Assembly (NCBI GenBank): GCA_021234155.1
Contig: JAJEKV010000079.1
Location: 248,001-312,000, forward strand
Reading direction: 5' to 3'
DNA: 64,000 nt
DNA from: Isoetes taiwanensis
Taxonomy: Eukaryota; Streptophyta; Lycopodiopsida; Isoetales; Isoetaceae
The notes under the pieces: generated by a model
Told to the model about the DNA's origin: nothing
The model's database searches: none
What the model saw: the letters and a program-made list of their open reading frames with translations, nothing else
Part shown: positions 10,620-22,529 of the stretch, piece by piece
Layout of the letters: each line of letters starts with the position of its first letter
Position numbering within the stretch: position 1 is the first letter of the stretch
Position numbers and translations under genes: made by a program

Positions 10620-11110
10620 AATAAGGTACTGCTGAGAGAGAAGAGGATATTACCATAAGCAGAATAAATGAGATACACTAGGTAAATGGAGAAGAGAACA
10701 CGTAAAAAACAAGACAAATGAAAATACAAGACCTAAGAAATTCTTTAACATGTAGAGCAAGGGCTACATCATGAGAACCAAAAAACTAAAGCAGAATGGC
10801 AATTGGATAGGTCACAGAGGTTAGATTAGGCCGTAAAAAATTACTGAATTCAAATTATGTTAATAATGAAGATCCTGAAACGTTGAGGACATTAAATTAT
10901 AGGGAGCCTAGGATCAAGGTGTCCAATTATGAATGAGAAGTTAGAATTCACACAAGAATAACCTAGAGATTTTAACCTAAAAAGGAATCAAAGGATTTAA
11001 GGAAGAATGCTTGAATATGGCTGATGTATAGAGGATTCAACATAATAGAAAGGAAAAATAATAACATAAAGATCAGAATAGAGAAATGGATAAAGAGAAA
11101 AGAACCCCTA
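10620..11110. other. Transposon interior, no gene seen
   Basis: AT-rich non-coding sequence between the palindrome cluster and the second transposon ORF. It is conserved in copy B (about 40560-41060). Confidence 0.5.
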
Positions 11111-11322
11111 AGTTAGAACACAAGATTAGATGGTATAAACAGCCAATGCATTAGGGACATGAATATTAAGATGGTAAACAGCCTATGATCAGAAGGAAAA
11201 CAATCTGTGAAATAAGGGATAGAATAGATTGAAAAATCAGAATAGTAAGGTAACGAATAAAATCTAATGGAGACCTTGGGTTTAAGGAAAGAAGACAGAA
11301 TAATACAAAAATGATCATAAAC

Positions 11323-11865
11323 CTTATTTGCAGAAACGTCCAGAGGAACTCCAGCAGGTAGAACGATAGGGGTAACTTGTGAAGATAGATCAATAGTGGG
11401 AACACCAACATCTGGAACACTGGGAGCATTTGGAGCAATAGGATCTGTTGGGGCAGATAACTCAGGGATCTCAGGAGTGCAAGCCACTAACATGGGAATT
11501 TGAGCTGCATCATGAGTAGAACTAGCTTCCCCTTCAAGATTAATGGGGTTTTTTGCTGATCCAGGCAACTTGGCAGGCCTATGATAATCAAAGATCTTCC
11601 TTCTTTTTTCTGCTTTCAATTTCTCTTCCTGCATTTTGATCAGAGTTGCCTTATTGAAGCCTCCTTTCCTTCTACCCATCAACTTAACAGAGCATGGCTT
11701 GCTCGCCAAAGCCGAAAATGGTGAACCCAAGATGCAGAATGAAGAAACAATTTTAAGGAGAGGATTTACAGAATTTCTTAGCTGGAAAATCAGAAAAATA
11801 ACAAGTCCAGATTGTCGCACATGGGTAAGCAACTGCCATTCAGTTAGACGTACATCAGCCGCCAT
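11323..11865 (-). CDS. Second ORF of the transposon, unknown function
   Basis: The exon runs from ATG at 11865 (MAADVRLTEWQ) or from an internal ATG at 11679 (MGRRKGGFNK) to a plausible splice donor after ...VSANK at 11323 (AAG|GTTTAT). The region from residue MGRRKGG on is highly basic, with a KMQEEKLKAEKRRK stretch likely to be helical and possibly nuclear or DNA-binding, followed by a Pro/Ala-rich low-complexity tail. No conserved domain is recognised. The equivalent in copy B (about 41280-41830) is broken by many indels. It could be an accessory transposon protein or captured host sequence. Confidence 0.4.
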
Positions 11866-12129
11866 CGTGAGCACCGCAGAGCCGTGAGGAAGAAGGAGCC
11901 AACCCTAAAATGCGTTTAACCAGAAAGTCGAAGGGGAAAGTAGAAAATAATGGAAAATAGAAGAAATAAATGATATTAGGCATACATATAGAATTTATTC
12001 CACTTAAATAAACAACCAATGGTCCAATATGAAGGGGAAATCAAGGATAGGTATAGTTAAGCCCTAACATCATGGGATAATGGTAATAATGTCTAAATGG
12101 ACAGATGTAGTCAGTCTTATATATATAAA

Positions 12130-12770
12130 AAAAAAAAAATGAATTTTCGCGTAAGCGAAACCTTTAGTTTCGCTTCACAGCTGAAAACAGCCACAAGTTT
12201 AACCGACGCCGAAAAAATTCAAAAAAATCAATTTTTTTTTTATTTTTTTTTTTTTTTTTTTCGAGTTTTTTTTTCACAGTAGCGAACCTTCGATTCGGCT
12301 TTCACGCCTAAAGAAAATTTTTTTTTTTTTTTTTTTTTGTAGTTTAAACCGGTCGCTTTCTGTGAAAAAGTTTCAAAAAAATCGAAAGGTTTCGCTTTAC
12401 GCCGATTTTTCGACGCCGAAAATTTTTGGGATCGTATTTTTGACGTATTAAACGTCAAATTTGTGCCGTATCAAACGAAAAATACGTGATACGATAAAAC
12501 GATATCTGATTGAACCTATCCCCGGTGGGCAAGTCGTCAAATGGGAGCTGTGCCCTCGTGGGCACGTCAGAAGGCATTTATTGGTCTGCCAGTTCGGCCC
12601 AGCGAACCCATTGGCGTGCATTGGCGGTATTTGATTCTCCGGTGGATCCGCCCAAGTATTACGCGGACTGGGAGGGTTCGCCCGCTTAATCCTCCACTCA
12701 TGCCTTCCTTAGCTCGAAAGCGCCAAGAATGAAGCGGCGAAAGGCGGTACCTTCCTTCACTGCCTTCCTA
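12130..12770. repeat. Internal TIR-like module with T-runs
   Basis: This resembles the left end in inverted orientation: GTATTTTTGACGTATT and AATACGTGATACG words, AGTTTAAACC, AGCGAACC, and GCGAACCCATTGGCG face similar words at 7500-7810. It also has long T-runs (12232-12262 and 12320-12338). It may mark a nested or composite element ending here, with 7347-12770 as one unit. Confidence 0.5.
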
Positions 12771-14406
12771 CTCCATTTTTCCTTGGCGACCATGTCTTAC
12801 TCGAGAGACAAATTCCGGGCCGGCATGGATGAGCCGCCCCTCGCCGTTTGGCCCGAGAGCTGGCGTTCTCCATCCCGGATGCATCGGTAGCATCATAGAA
12901 TGGTACGCCAACTCGCACTGTCTTTACCCATTAAGTCTGTTGAGTGTGCTTGTTTACCGTATTTGTTTTGTTGCAGGGAATACTAGGGCACTTGGTGCCT
13001 CGTAAGAAGGGTGACCTCGGTTGAAAGCGGTCGGGCCCCTACCGTTGCCCAGAGGTGGATTTGCACTGCACCTGGGTGTACTCACTTCGTCGACAAGATA
13101 CGCCGTGACCCTGGATTTCTGGGTTTGACGCTGATGGAGCTTGGGGCCACCATCGAGCCACCACGCCAGATCTTGGTGGCCCATCGACATTCCGGGCCCA
13201 CGGTCCGCCGACCATCGGTAATTGCGCATTAAAGTGGTATCCGAAGTGAGGGGCAGCTTCGACGCCGGTGAAGATCCCCGCCAAAGCCGCACGGAATGCC
13301 GGAGGCCGCCGTCATTACCGAGAGATGCGAGGAAACAAGGCGCTACAGCAATGCGCCTGCAGCATGTCCTAATCCCTGAGGCGGCCTTGGAGGCTTTTCC
13401 AGAGGGACCGGACGCTATGTTGCATGAGGCCAGCACACAGCATAGGCGGTAGCGTGAGAGGATGCAGCCTTTTCATGAAGGTAGCATCAGAAAGTCGAAA
13501 GCTAGTGCCACGTGGGTTCGGTTTTAAGATCGGATCACGCATGCTCTTCTCAATGACCGCCATTGCATCGGAGGTTGGCGGCCATTTGCCCACGTAGCGG
13601 GAGCCGCTAGTGGTAGCTCCTCGTGATACGGGAGTCTCACCCAGGTTATGGTGCGGGTCCATCTTCGCCACTAGTTTCTGGGGCTGGCAGGGTCCACACT
13701 TGTTGCCCTCATACGAGACGCGGACCTGCGTACTCGCCTGGGCCTTGGAGATGATGATCATGTGGGCTGGTGGTACTTCGACAACCTGCCTACACACCCG
13801 GGCGTCTCATCCGTACGCATCAACCTCCCCGCGCTTCACTTGTGAGTGTTTCTTGTGCCCTTGTGGTCTTCCACTTCATGCGCCCTTGTGCTCCATTGTG
13901 GTGATCTCACCTGCACTCTCTTGCCACAGCGCGACGGCCTGGGTCTTCGAGCGACTGGGGGCACCGGCGGCTTACATCCGGTGGGGTGTCGCGGCGTATG
14001 TGCGACTGGCATTGTGCCCGTTGCAAATCGCCAGCAACACCTGCGGCATGCATATTGGCTTCATCATGCGGCAGCTCGTGCGATACGTGTGGCAAACCCG
14101 GCCGGACACCATTGTGCCCATAAGCAGGGGCTGGTACACGGCGGCCGATGTGCGCCAGTTTAGGAGTGAGTGGCCTGTAGTGGTCGGCCTGCTTTATTGT
14201 AGGGTGTACTGGTACCAACAAAGACTCGGTGGTCACTGTTAGTGCGGGTTGGGATTTTTCTAACTAAAGTATTTTCTCCTCTAAGTGACAGTTGTGTCGT
14301 CCCTGCAGGTTTAATTGGTTTACATAGTTACAATTGTCGTCTTCGAAACTACATAGTATCACTTGTGCAGTACTGTAGTCGGGCTTGTGACATTATACAA
14401 AGAAGG

Positions 14407-17251
14407 TCACTCGGAGGGCGGTGACCTGGGAGCATAACCTGGCAGCGGGGGGGCTAGGAAGCAGTCGATGGTGGACTCACGCTGGTCACAAGCCCATTCG
14501 AACTCGTAGAAGGCTTGTTCGTAGCTGGCTCTCAAGTCAGCCACCTCATCTGTGCTTGCTTCTGGAGGCAAGTTCCGCAACATTGTTCGAAGCTCGTCCA
14601 TGGTTGCAATGCTATCCCTCAGGGAATCGCCTGTGCGCCAACCCTCTGCTTCGCAGGAGCAATCGTCCGCTATCTCATGGTTGAAATCGTACACCTCCAA
14701 CCATTTGATGCATGCTTTCTCGGCATCACCACTTGTCAAAGAAGGCGTTGGTGACCCCTGTCCATCTTCACCTTGCGAGGCGTGCCCATCTTCCATTGCT
14801 GCACCAATATAAATGTTAGTTACTTGCGCACACATGTAAAAGCAGCAAATAAAGTGGACCCTATTACAACCTAATGAACCTAATTATGGGTGATCCCCCA
14901 TCAGCTCCCCCTGTGGTCCCTTGCCCCTGCACGAGGTCGTGGGAGGTGCTCCCTCGCTACGGTGGGCCCTGCATGCCACGTGTGGACTCCAGCGCGGGCA
15001 TGTTGTTGCTGTCTGTCGTACCCGCCATGGAACACGTGGACCGGCGGGCCGGCTGCATCTCTATGGAATCGGATCTGCCTGGGAACCTTGGATATCATTT
15101 CACGCACATCTGCTGGGCCAAGACCATGAGCATTCTGCATGGTGGCTTGCACGGTCTGGTGTTCGGCCATGAGCAGCGCATCCCATTGTTGTAGCAGCGG
15201 GGTTAGGACATCGACGTCGTTCGCACATGCGGGCGGTCGCGGAGGCATGGGCGGAATGAATTGTCGATTGGGATATAACTCATTGGCATGAGGGCATGGG
15301 CAGTCGCAATATCGCATTCTCATATGCTGAGTGTATCTCAATCCCTCCGTTGACTGGCTAGCCATAGATAACCTCACGTCCGCAGCATCTTCCAGTAGGA
15401 TAGCGTTGGGGCTTTCGTGCAAGGATTGGATAAGCGAGTGAGCACCTGCATGTCTCTTCGGATATGAGAATGTGCTATATCGTCCAAACTCGGCTGGATA
15501 GAAAAAGAGCGGTGAGCGGCAGCCATCGGACAAAAGCACAAAAAACATGACCGAGTTAGACCCAGATGTACTTACCAAGACTCCATCTTTCTGCGCACCG
15601 AGTCAGGATTGTGCCTCCAGCTGGCAAGGTCCCATCTGGAAAGCCTATGAGATGAGACACTAGCATGTACATCCTTATATTAACTTTGCACTGCAGGGTT
15701 TGGGTCTTCAAAACTTTCCAGTGCGATTCCACGTAGTTTGTCGTGTCGACGTCTGCATGGTTGAACATTCGTTTGTGTCTTTGCCATTTACCATCCCACG
15801 TTGCCCCATGGAGCCAGTTATGATTCAAGTACCAACATCGCGTAACACATTGTTTGTCCCAGATTCAGGATGTAACAACTAATCATCGTTGTGCACTCAC
15901 CCTTGTATGATGTGGTTATGTCCGTAGTGAAGTTGAAATTGTGCCAACTGGAGATTGTACGCTTGGGCGTTCGGCTCGGTCATCAACTTTGACAGCCCCA
16001 GGGCCACGTCTCTCTTTAGCACCTCCCCGGCCAGGCGTGGCAGTAGATATCTTTGCCACGCACGCTTCGCATGGAACCAACATGCAAGAACATTCTGCAA
16101 CCTGCTTTCAAAAGCACGAGTGTCATTTTCCATCTAGTGATACAATCAATGCACACTCATCATACCTGCTCACCGTCTTCCCAACAATGTCGGTCTTCTA
16201 GCACGACCTCGGTGATAGCACGTCTCTCACACCCGTCCATGTCAATCGTGATTGACCTGGGCCTGATTGTGCCCATGCGTTCAAAGACAAGACGTAGTGC
16301 TATCTTCAGGGCATGACGTTGGTGCCCCTCGTCGGCCTCCATGCTGTAGAGCATGTAAAACACTGGGAACCCCACACCCCCGGCAATCGGTACAATCGCT
16401 CCGTACAACGAAAACTTCCACAGATTTGTGCAAATGATTGAATCCATAGCCCAACCGCCACCGCCGCTCCACCTTACAGCAGCCTCCAACATCTTGTCAT
16501 CTTGGATGACTAAGATCCATGGCCGGACCAACGGGTCTGCAGCATTAGGATTCCAGGGCTGGTGGAAAATTACCTTCCTGGAGGCTTTCCAATCGTCTAT
16601 GCCGTTCTCAAGGCTTTCCCAGTCCGTGCCCAGACTCCCCCCTACGAGGTGCAAGGTGGTGAAATTGAAAGATAAAATATTTTTCGTGAAAAGGTCATTG
16701 AAACAACAGTTAGGACTAAAGGGTAACCATATCGAACCAAAAATAGAGTGAGAACTCAGAGTTAAATATTGTACCACTCACTAAGCATTATGAGAAGTCT
16801 ACGACTGGAAAAACAATTTTCAAGGGATCTTACCGAGAATTCTCTGCCGGTACGCCAGTTGCCACACATCCTCCTGCGCCATCCTGAAGCGGTATATGAC
16901 TCGTTCAATTGGGCTTACTGTCATACGTATTTGCGGTCCCTGTGCTCTTGCGAAGTCCCATGCAGCACGGGTCATCCCAATACTTCTAAGCTCCAGTGCG
17001 GCAGCCCCAAGCAGTTCAGGATGCACGGGCATTAACCAGTCCTCCGCATTTGTGAAAGGGTCATGGCCAGCGTGTTCTGTGCTCACATATATTCGTGCAC
17101 CACTCGATGTAGCACCGTTTCCATCTACTTTCACTGTCCGCAGACGAAACAAGCATCCTCTGCGGTGCGACCGTCTGATCTGCCTATCCCCCCGGGTCCC
17201 TCTCCTGCGCGGTTGCCTCCATCGGTGTCTACCTCTGCCATTGTCGTGCAC
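14407..17251 (-). CDS. MULE-like DDE transposase, multi-exon, copy A
   Basis: Reverse-strand open segments in order are 17251-16820, 16777-16160, 16133-15897, 15828-15556, 15578-14901 and 14835-14407. Exon joins are not resolved, so the span is a gene region, not an exact CDS. Catalytic-like motifs appear in the expected order: AMDSIICTNLWKF followed by GGVGFPVFYML (first Asp), SITIDMDGCERRAI (second Asp), CWFHAKRAWQRYL (the C-x2-H typical of MULE transposases) and TNYVESHWKVLK (final Glu). By family this enzyme would cut and rejoin the element's TIRs in the nucleus. The upstream segment rich in Arg (17251-17150) may be a basic N-terminus. Assignment to MULE rather than another DDE superfamily rests on motif layout only. 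Confidence 0.6.
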
Positions 17252-17539
17252 TCTACTTGGAAGACAAATATAAACTATTGCAACACGAACCTGGTACTCA
17301 AGCGATCGTTACAGCACAAATCTCTGGACAGTCGCCTGTTTCAATGAACCTGCAAGACAAAATGTGAATACATGCTCACTATTGACAAGCGTATGGTCAA
17401 TATTGAAAATGCAAAAGGAGATGAGAGAGAGAAAGAGTGCACCTGCTCTAGCACGACTTCTCACCGCAATGCGCCTTTCCGAAAGAAAAGTGAGGGTAGA
17501 AGGGCCATGCGCGCCCATAAATAACCCTTTGCCTCGTAG

Positions 17540-18020
17540 AAGGATTCGCCCAGGTGAATCCTTCTACAGGCCGGAGATGCTAGGCATGCCTGAGGTAATA
17601 TGCCAGGCGTGCTGGGCTCACCTGGCCACCAAATGCCTTCCTACCGGGTTCGCCCAGTAGGCGTGCCTGAGGTAATATGCTAGGCGTGCTGGGCTCGCCT
17701 GGCCACAAAATGCATTCCTTCCGGGGTTCGCCTGGGCGGTAAATAATGCCCTGCCAATGAGATTTAATTCGGGCAGTAAATAACGCCCGGGCGAACCCTC
17801 CGGGTCACGTGTGTACGGCCCGTACCAGATCCGCCAATGGGTTCGCCTGGGCGAACCCGGCAGGACCACAATAAATGCCTGCCTCCCATTCTGACCTGAC
17901 GTGCCAGAGGGTTCGGCTGGGCGAACCCAGTAAGAAGGGTTAAATGCCTGCCTTTCTTACACGCCCTGCCATTCTGGCGGGGCCTGCTTTACTGACCGCG
18001 GTTCAGGGTTCGCCTGGCCC
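17540..18020. repeat. Array of GGTTCGCC...GGCGAACC palindromes in the right TIR
   Basis: At least eight variants of GGGTTCGCCTGGGCGAACCC recur at roughly 50-100-base spacing (for example near 17543, 17646, 17723, 17785, 17839, 17908 and 18006), with AAATGCCTGCCTTC phrases between them. One copy at about 17839-17858 is nearly perfect. They could be transposase-binding subterminal repeats. Confidence 0.7.
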
Positions 18021-18058
18021 GATAGGGGGCGCCATGCAGGCTTGACGGCCCCCACCCA

Positions 18059-18174
18059 ATCATAACTATCGTCGAAAACTGGAATCTTTGGATATCGCTG
18101 GCTGAAATGCGTCAAAATAGTCCTGTAAGCACCCGCAGCATTCCCTGCCTCCACAGCTTCACTTGTTAGGCTGT
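18059..18174 (-). pseudogene. tRNase Z 3'-terminal exon fragment, copy A, proximal part
   Basis: The reverse strand encodes EAVEAGNAAGAYRTILTHFS then QRYPKIPVFDDSYD, matching the terminal exon of the full gene (29403-29520), and then runs into the transposon. Homology ends abruptly at 18174 (GGCTGTGC then TATGG instead of TTTTTT). The metallo-beta-lactamase core is therefore absent from this copy. Confidence 0.85.
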
Positions 18175-18600
18175 GCTATGGTAAATTATATGCCCCTGAA
18201 ATTATATGCCACTGGGAATAATGAAATGCTGTGAACATAAATATAGATTGTGCTCTTCCGAAAAGAATAAAATGGCAAATTAAGATGGAGATAAAAGAAT
18301 GGTATTTTTTCCTTAATGCACCAATTAGACAAAAACTAATGTTTGTCTCATAGTTTTGAAGAATTCTATGCGATATTTCTGATTTGTTATATAAGGGGCT
18401 TACTTTTCTATCAGAATGGTAATGTGTTAATGTGAAGGATGCTTCTAGTGATGGATGTGCAAGACATTAAGCGTCAGCAAGCACAAATAATCATGTCATT
18501 AAAAGAACCAGATATGGCATTTAGAGTGTATAGTACAATATTTGACATTCTGGATTGGGTAACTTATTTGTACTTCTGAGGAGTTAAACATCTTCTTATT
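18175..18600. other. Junction-flanking sequence, no gene seen
   Basis: AT-rich sequence with no ORF of note. It begins where tRNase Z homology stops and is conserved in copy B (47845-48250). Confidence 0.5.
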
Positions 18601-19770
18601 TAAAATAGGAGGGCTTGGGTTTCCGAGCCGGGGATGCCGCATGTTATGTCGCATGCGGCGTTCCCTCTCCCCCTTGCAGCTCCTACCTCAGCATTTCCCA
18701 CTGCATTATTGGTACGTTTCTGTTCAAATCGTCCATATTCTGTCGCTCTCCGGCTAGGGTTCTCTGTCCCTTGGCAAACCTGCTTTATTGCACCACTACA
18801 GAACAAATCCGTTTATAGGCATCTCAAAGGCACTTTGGCAAGGGATATACATCATGACCACGCCCTCTTATTTATTTGCAAATGGCTCTTCCATAGCCAA
18901 ATCTGTTGCTGAGAATATTAGGAATGCCACTTCGAAAAATCTATTTTTTTAGAGAAGGTAAGCAGTTGATTGTCATATTTTGAGTTCTGAAAGGACCATT
19001 TTCAATACCACTGCTCTATATCTCCTCTTTCATTTTTACAATGCTCTGTTGTCCTTTCTGTATATGTTTATTTGCTTGCACTAGAGCACAATTTATATCG
19101 AAAGTTGCTCTCCTCTAATTTGTGTTGCTAGAAAATGTGTCTTCCATCTATCTAATTTGTGACTCATTTTGTTGCAGGTTCAGATTTGGCTCTTGCAATT
19201 GCAATTTCGTACTCAAAGAAAGATGTTTCATAAAGAATGCAATAAACATATGGGTCCTTTTCTGAAGGTTGTGTCCATTGCATTCCAGAAGCATGATGCA
19301 GATAAATGCATAAGCATAGGACAGTGCGGGGCTCTTTTCTTCAACCATTTTTTGTGCTCATTTTTGAAAAGCCTCTATTCTTCATAGTAGAAGAGGTATG
19401 TGGCTGCCCTACGTGCATTTGTGAAGTTTTGATTGTTATAATATGGATTGTGACAAGTTCGTTATTTTTTTAATACAGTATCCTTCTAAGAAAGAAGAAG
19501 AAAAAGTGCAGTCTGTAGATTATGATACTGGGAGATCTAAGACAGTAACTTTGCTTAAAGAACATGCTGAGGTACATAAATTGTCTTTATATTGTTTTAT
19601 GCATTTCCATTTTAAAGAAGAAATTAATAATGTTTTCATTGTCACATAAGGAACAAATTCTTTGACGTATAATGTATCTTTTTGGTGGACTGTCTAAAAA
19701 GCATGTTTCGCTAGAGGATTGTCCTAGAAATGAACTATCTGAAGAGGTACGTGTACCAAACCATGCAATG
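18601..19770 (+). other. Unrecognised gene fragment with exon-like blocks
   Basis: 18615-18955 contains short open frames resembling an organelle-targeted N-terminus (VRFCSNRPYSVALRLGFSV) and, in another frame, a start MTTPSYLFANGSSIAKSVAE before AGAAG|GTAAG. Later blocks with splice-like borders read SDLALAIAISYSKKDVS (19173-19225), IFEKPLFFIVEE (about 19360-19396) and YPSKKEEEKVQSVDYDTGRS (19482-19570, between ACAG and GAG|GTAC). Frames are broken by stops. I do not recognise the family. 19170-19640 is almost identical in copy B (48806-49290). A decayed or mis-sequenced gene is likely. Confidence 0.35.
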
Positions 19771-19789
19771 TCATTGTAGGGCAATATAA

Positions 19790-21990
19790 AGGATTTGGAA
19801 TATAAAGGGCAATATATTATGCTTTCGGAATGATAATATCAACTGTTATACTTTCAAGCCAGATTACTTCTTTCCTCACAAATAAACTGAGCCACTAACA
19901 ATTATTCGTCGAATTCCATTAGGACTAGAAAGCATTAACGTTCATCTACGGTCTGTGTTATATTCCTATAATAAGTACTACTTATCTGTTTGGTCCAAGC
20001 TTTTCCCTATGATTTCTTGCTATCTTTTTTTAATTTTGCAAGGTCTCTACTTAATGTTTAGAATATTCTGGGCCCTGTTTTGCTCAGGGTTGCTTTTGCT
20101 TTATATGTGATTCTATTTGGAGTCAACCTATATTTACATCTGTAGGTTGTTTGTATTAGCAATTAATTGAATGGAAGGCTTGATCTCAGCAGCTGTAATA
20201 TACAGGAGAATGCAATTCCTTGGCATCCGAAATTAAACATGTAATTTTCTAATGGCATCATGTCAAATTTAGTAAGGTTAGGCTTGAACATATAAGGCAT
20301 TTCTTGATGTATTTTCTCGATGCATGAACATGATGTATGAACATGTTTGGTTGAGGAGTAATGTCTACGTCAAAATGATGGTGATGTAATAACATGTTGT
20401 TCAAATGTTATAGTACTACAATAGTACTACAGGTATTGTCATATTATGGGTCTCCATGTTCTTCCATAATTATCATGCTTTTTCTATTCTTTGATGCTAT
20501 TTTTTCCTTCCATTTTTGATATTTTCTCAGGTGGTGTTATGCATGTGCAATCATGGAATAATCTTCCAATATGCTTGAAGAGGCATTCGCAGGCTAGATC
20601 CTTAAATCCTTTTTAGGCTTGGAGAAAATAAGGTAAATTTCAATGGTAAATTCAATATTTCAATCTATAAACATTGTATTCTATAACTATATCTATTTGC
20701 ATGGATGGCTTGCTTTGTTGTCGCACTGCGTTTTCTTGCACTACTTTCTTACGACAAAATTAAAGACTTCTTCACTCATTCAGCCTATCTTACACTTTTA
20801 TCTAGATTACATAGAGAATGGCATACTACACGTCTTCTTTGCAGGTCCATGTAGTCAAGTTTTTGTTGCGTGAAGAGGTACGGGTGTCTAATATTCACAT
20901 TCATCATAGAATTTTGATCAGCTGCATCTGTCTTTAAAGTCTAAATCTCCTTGAGTTGGTATAATGAATTTTTGTTAATCTTAGGTGCATGCCAATGCAG
21001 GATGTTTGCACTTAACAGATCTCTTATGATTATGTCGTAGGAACTATTTTTCTATTATGACAATGTTACAATTTGATGAGTTGATGCATATCTTTTCATT
21101 TGCAAGGGAATCTCAGCTGGGAGCATACATGTACTAGATTGTGCTTTGGCAACCTGGTGCGGAAGAAATTAGTAGCTACTAGACATCTTCTAATTTTGGA
21201 CATAAAAGCGTTCAATTTTAAACAATATAAAATGTTATTTTCTAAGAAATGAAGAGAAGAGTGGTGCTTATGCAAGTTTGCATTGTAGAACATCAATGAA
21301 ACTCCATATACTTTCTAAGCATGACGATTTAAGCACTGCTTCATCTTCAACTTCTACGTGATTGTTTAGTTTGTAATTATGCTGCAGCAGTGAGTTTTGA
21401 TGCTACAATGATGGATGTTGTTGCCATGTACATTATTATATGTATATTCGCTAAAAACGTATTGACTTTATTTATTTTTTGATGCATCCACACATTGTCA
21501 AAGCAAACGATTTTTATATTTCATTTGCATATGCAGTAGTTTAACTGTCTAAAATCGATTCCAATAACATTCAGACACAAGAAGACCACAATCAAAGCTG
21601 CAACACTCTATTGCTATAAGATGTGTACACCAATGGCTTCTTGAGGGTTTTTTGTCTCATATACATTGTCTGAGTTAAAGACATTAAAAATTGTAAATAT
21701 ATGAAATGGCTAATGGATGCACAAAGTAATCAAAAGGTATGTCCATTAGCATGATTATTTGGATGTAAATCACATTTTCATTATCTTAGAGAATTCAAAT
21801 TGCAAAAATTTATGCACATTTTTGCTGACTTAAAATTATACCATTTATCAATTCCATTCATCTTTTAACCCATGCCCCTGTGACGACGTCTCAATATACA
21901 CAACAAATATGTTCCTTCTGTTTTTACTCAATAACTTCAAAATTTTTGTATGTAGTTATTTATAAATAACTTCCATCTATGTTAAAATAT
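19790..21990. other. Intergenic, no gene seen
   Basis: AT-rich, with small exon-like scraps bounded by GAGGTA (20520-20880) but no frame worth calling. The sequence is collinear with 49430-51660. Confidence 0.4.
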
Positions 21991-21995
21991 TCAAT

Positions 21996-22223
21996 ATGGT
22001 GGTAACATTGCAATCCATGTTATCTACGCACCATTGCCTATCCATTCCATTACTCCTACTTATTCTATGTGCCCACGGTTATGCTCAACCTCCCTCACCC
22101 TTCGCACTTGACCCCCAATACATGTATGGACAAGATTACATCTATAGCTTTTTGTTCCATCTACATACTCTACTCAATAGATCAATCAAACCACAAGATG
22201 ACCGATATTCTTATCACATTTAG
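21996..22223 (+). CDS. Small putative secreted peptide or first exon, copy A
   Basis: A 75-codon ORF preceded by TTTATAAATA about 30-40 bases upstream. The N-terminus MLSTHHCLSIPLLLLILCAH followed by GYAQPPSPF is a good signal peptide with cleavage after GYA. The frame is identical through residue 51 in copy B (51668), after which one base is lost. Only the first half is conserved and no domain is recognised. It may be a first exon whose downstream part is lost, or a small secreted peptide. Confidence 0.4.
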   Translation: MVVTLQSMLSTHHCLSIPLLLLILCAHGYAQPPSPFALDPQYMYGQDYIYSFLFHLHTLLNRSIKPQDDRYSYHI

Positions 22224-22529
22224 TATTGAAACATGAGATACTTCTATACAACCCCTTTTCCTTTATGTCTTGGTAACTGCCTTTCACATATGAAGCTGGA
22301 TGGTAGTCACCTCCCATGTACGAAATTGAAATTGGAAAGAACTATCAGTATCCAAGTTCTTCTGAGACTAAATCACAATTACAGTAGTTTCTAATCACAC
22401 GTTAAAGTCGACAACTACTTTAGAACTGCTTACGAATGTTGTACATACATTATTTATACTATCCACGTCTAACAATGCTTGGCACACCTGCCTTTTAATG
22501 CTTGGCACTGTTGTGCACTGTTAATGCTT

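Larger units (their letters stand above)
7347..18058 (-). mobile_element. About 10.7-kb TIR DNA transposon, MULE-like, copy A
   Basis: Unit 2 is uninterrupted where this element splits the tRNase Z exon (TTTATC / ATCATAAC). The right terminus, read as its reverse complement, matches the left around 7448-7640: shared words are TCAAGCCTGC, GCGAACCCTGAACC and GAATGGCAGGGCGT. The TIR is thus about 180-200 bp. It carries transposase-like exons (about 14.4-17.3 kb) and a second ORF (about 11.3-11.9 kb), both on the reverse strand, separated by AT-rich non-coding DNA. No 9-bp duplication of MULE type is seen; an ATC triplet flanks both sides but is ambiguous. The same element sits at the same site in copy B, so insertion predates the block duplication. 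Left-end detail (7347-7448) is uncertain. Confidence 0.75.

Noticed and set aside
12097-12458. ORFs rich in Lys or Phe around the T-runs
   Set aside because: They are products of homopolymer runs in the terminal-repeat-like module.
7347-18058. LTR retrotransposon
   Set aside because: Ends are inverted and not direct, and no gag, protease, reverse transcriptase or integrase motif was found.
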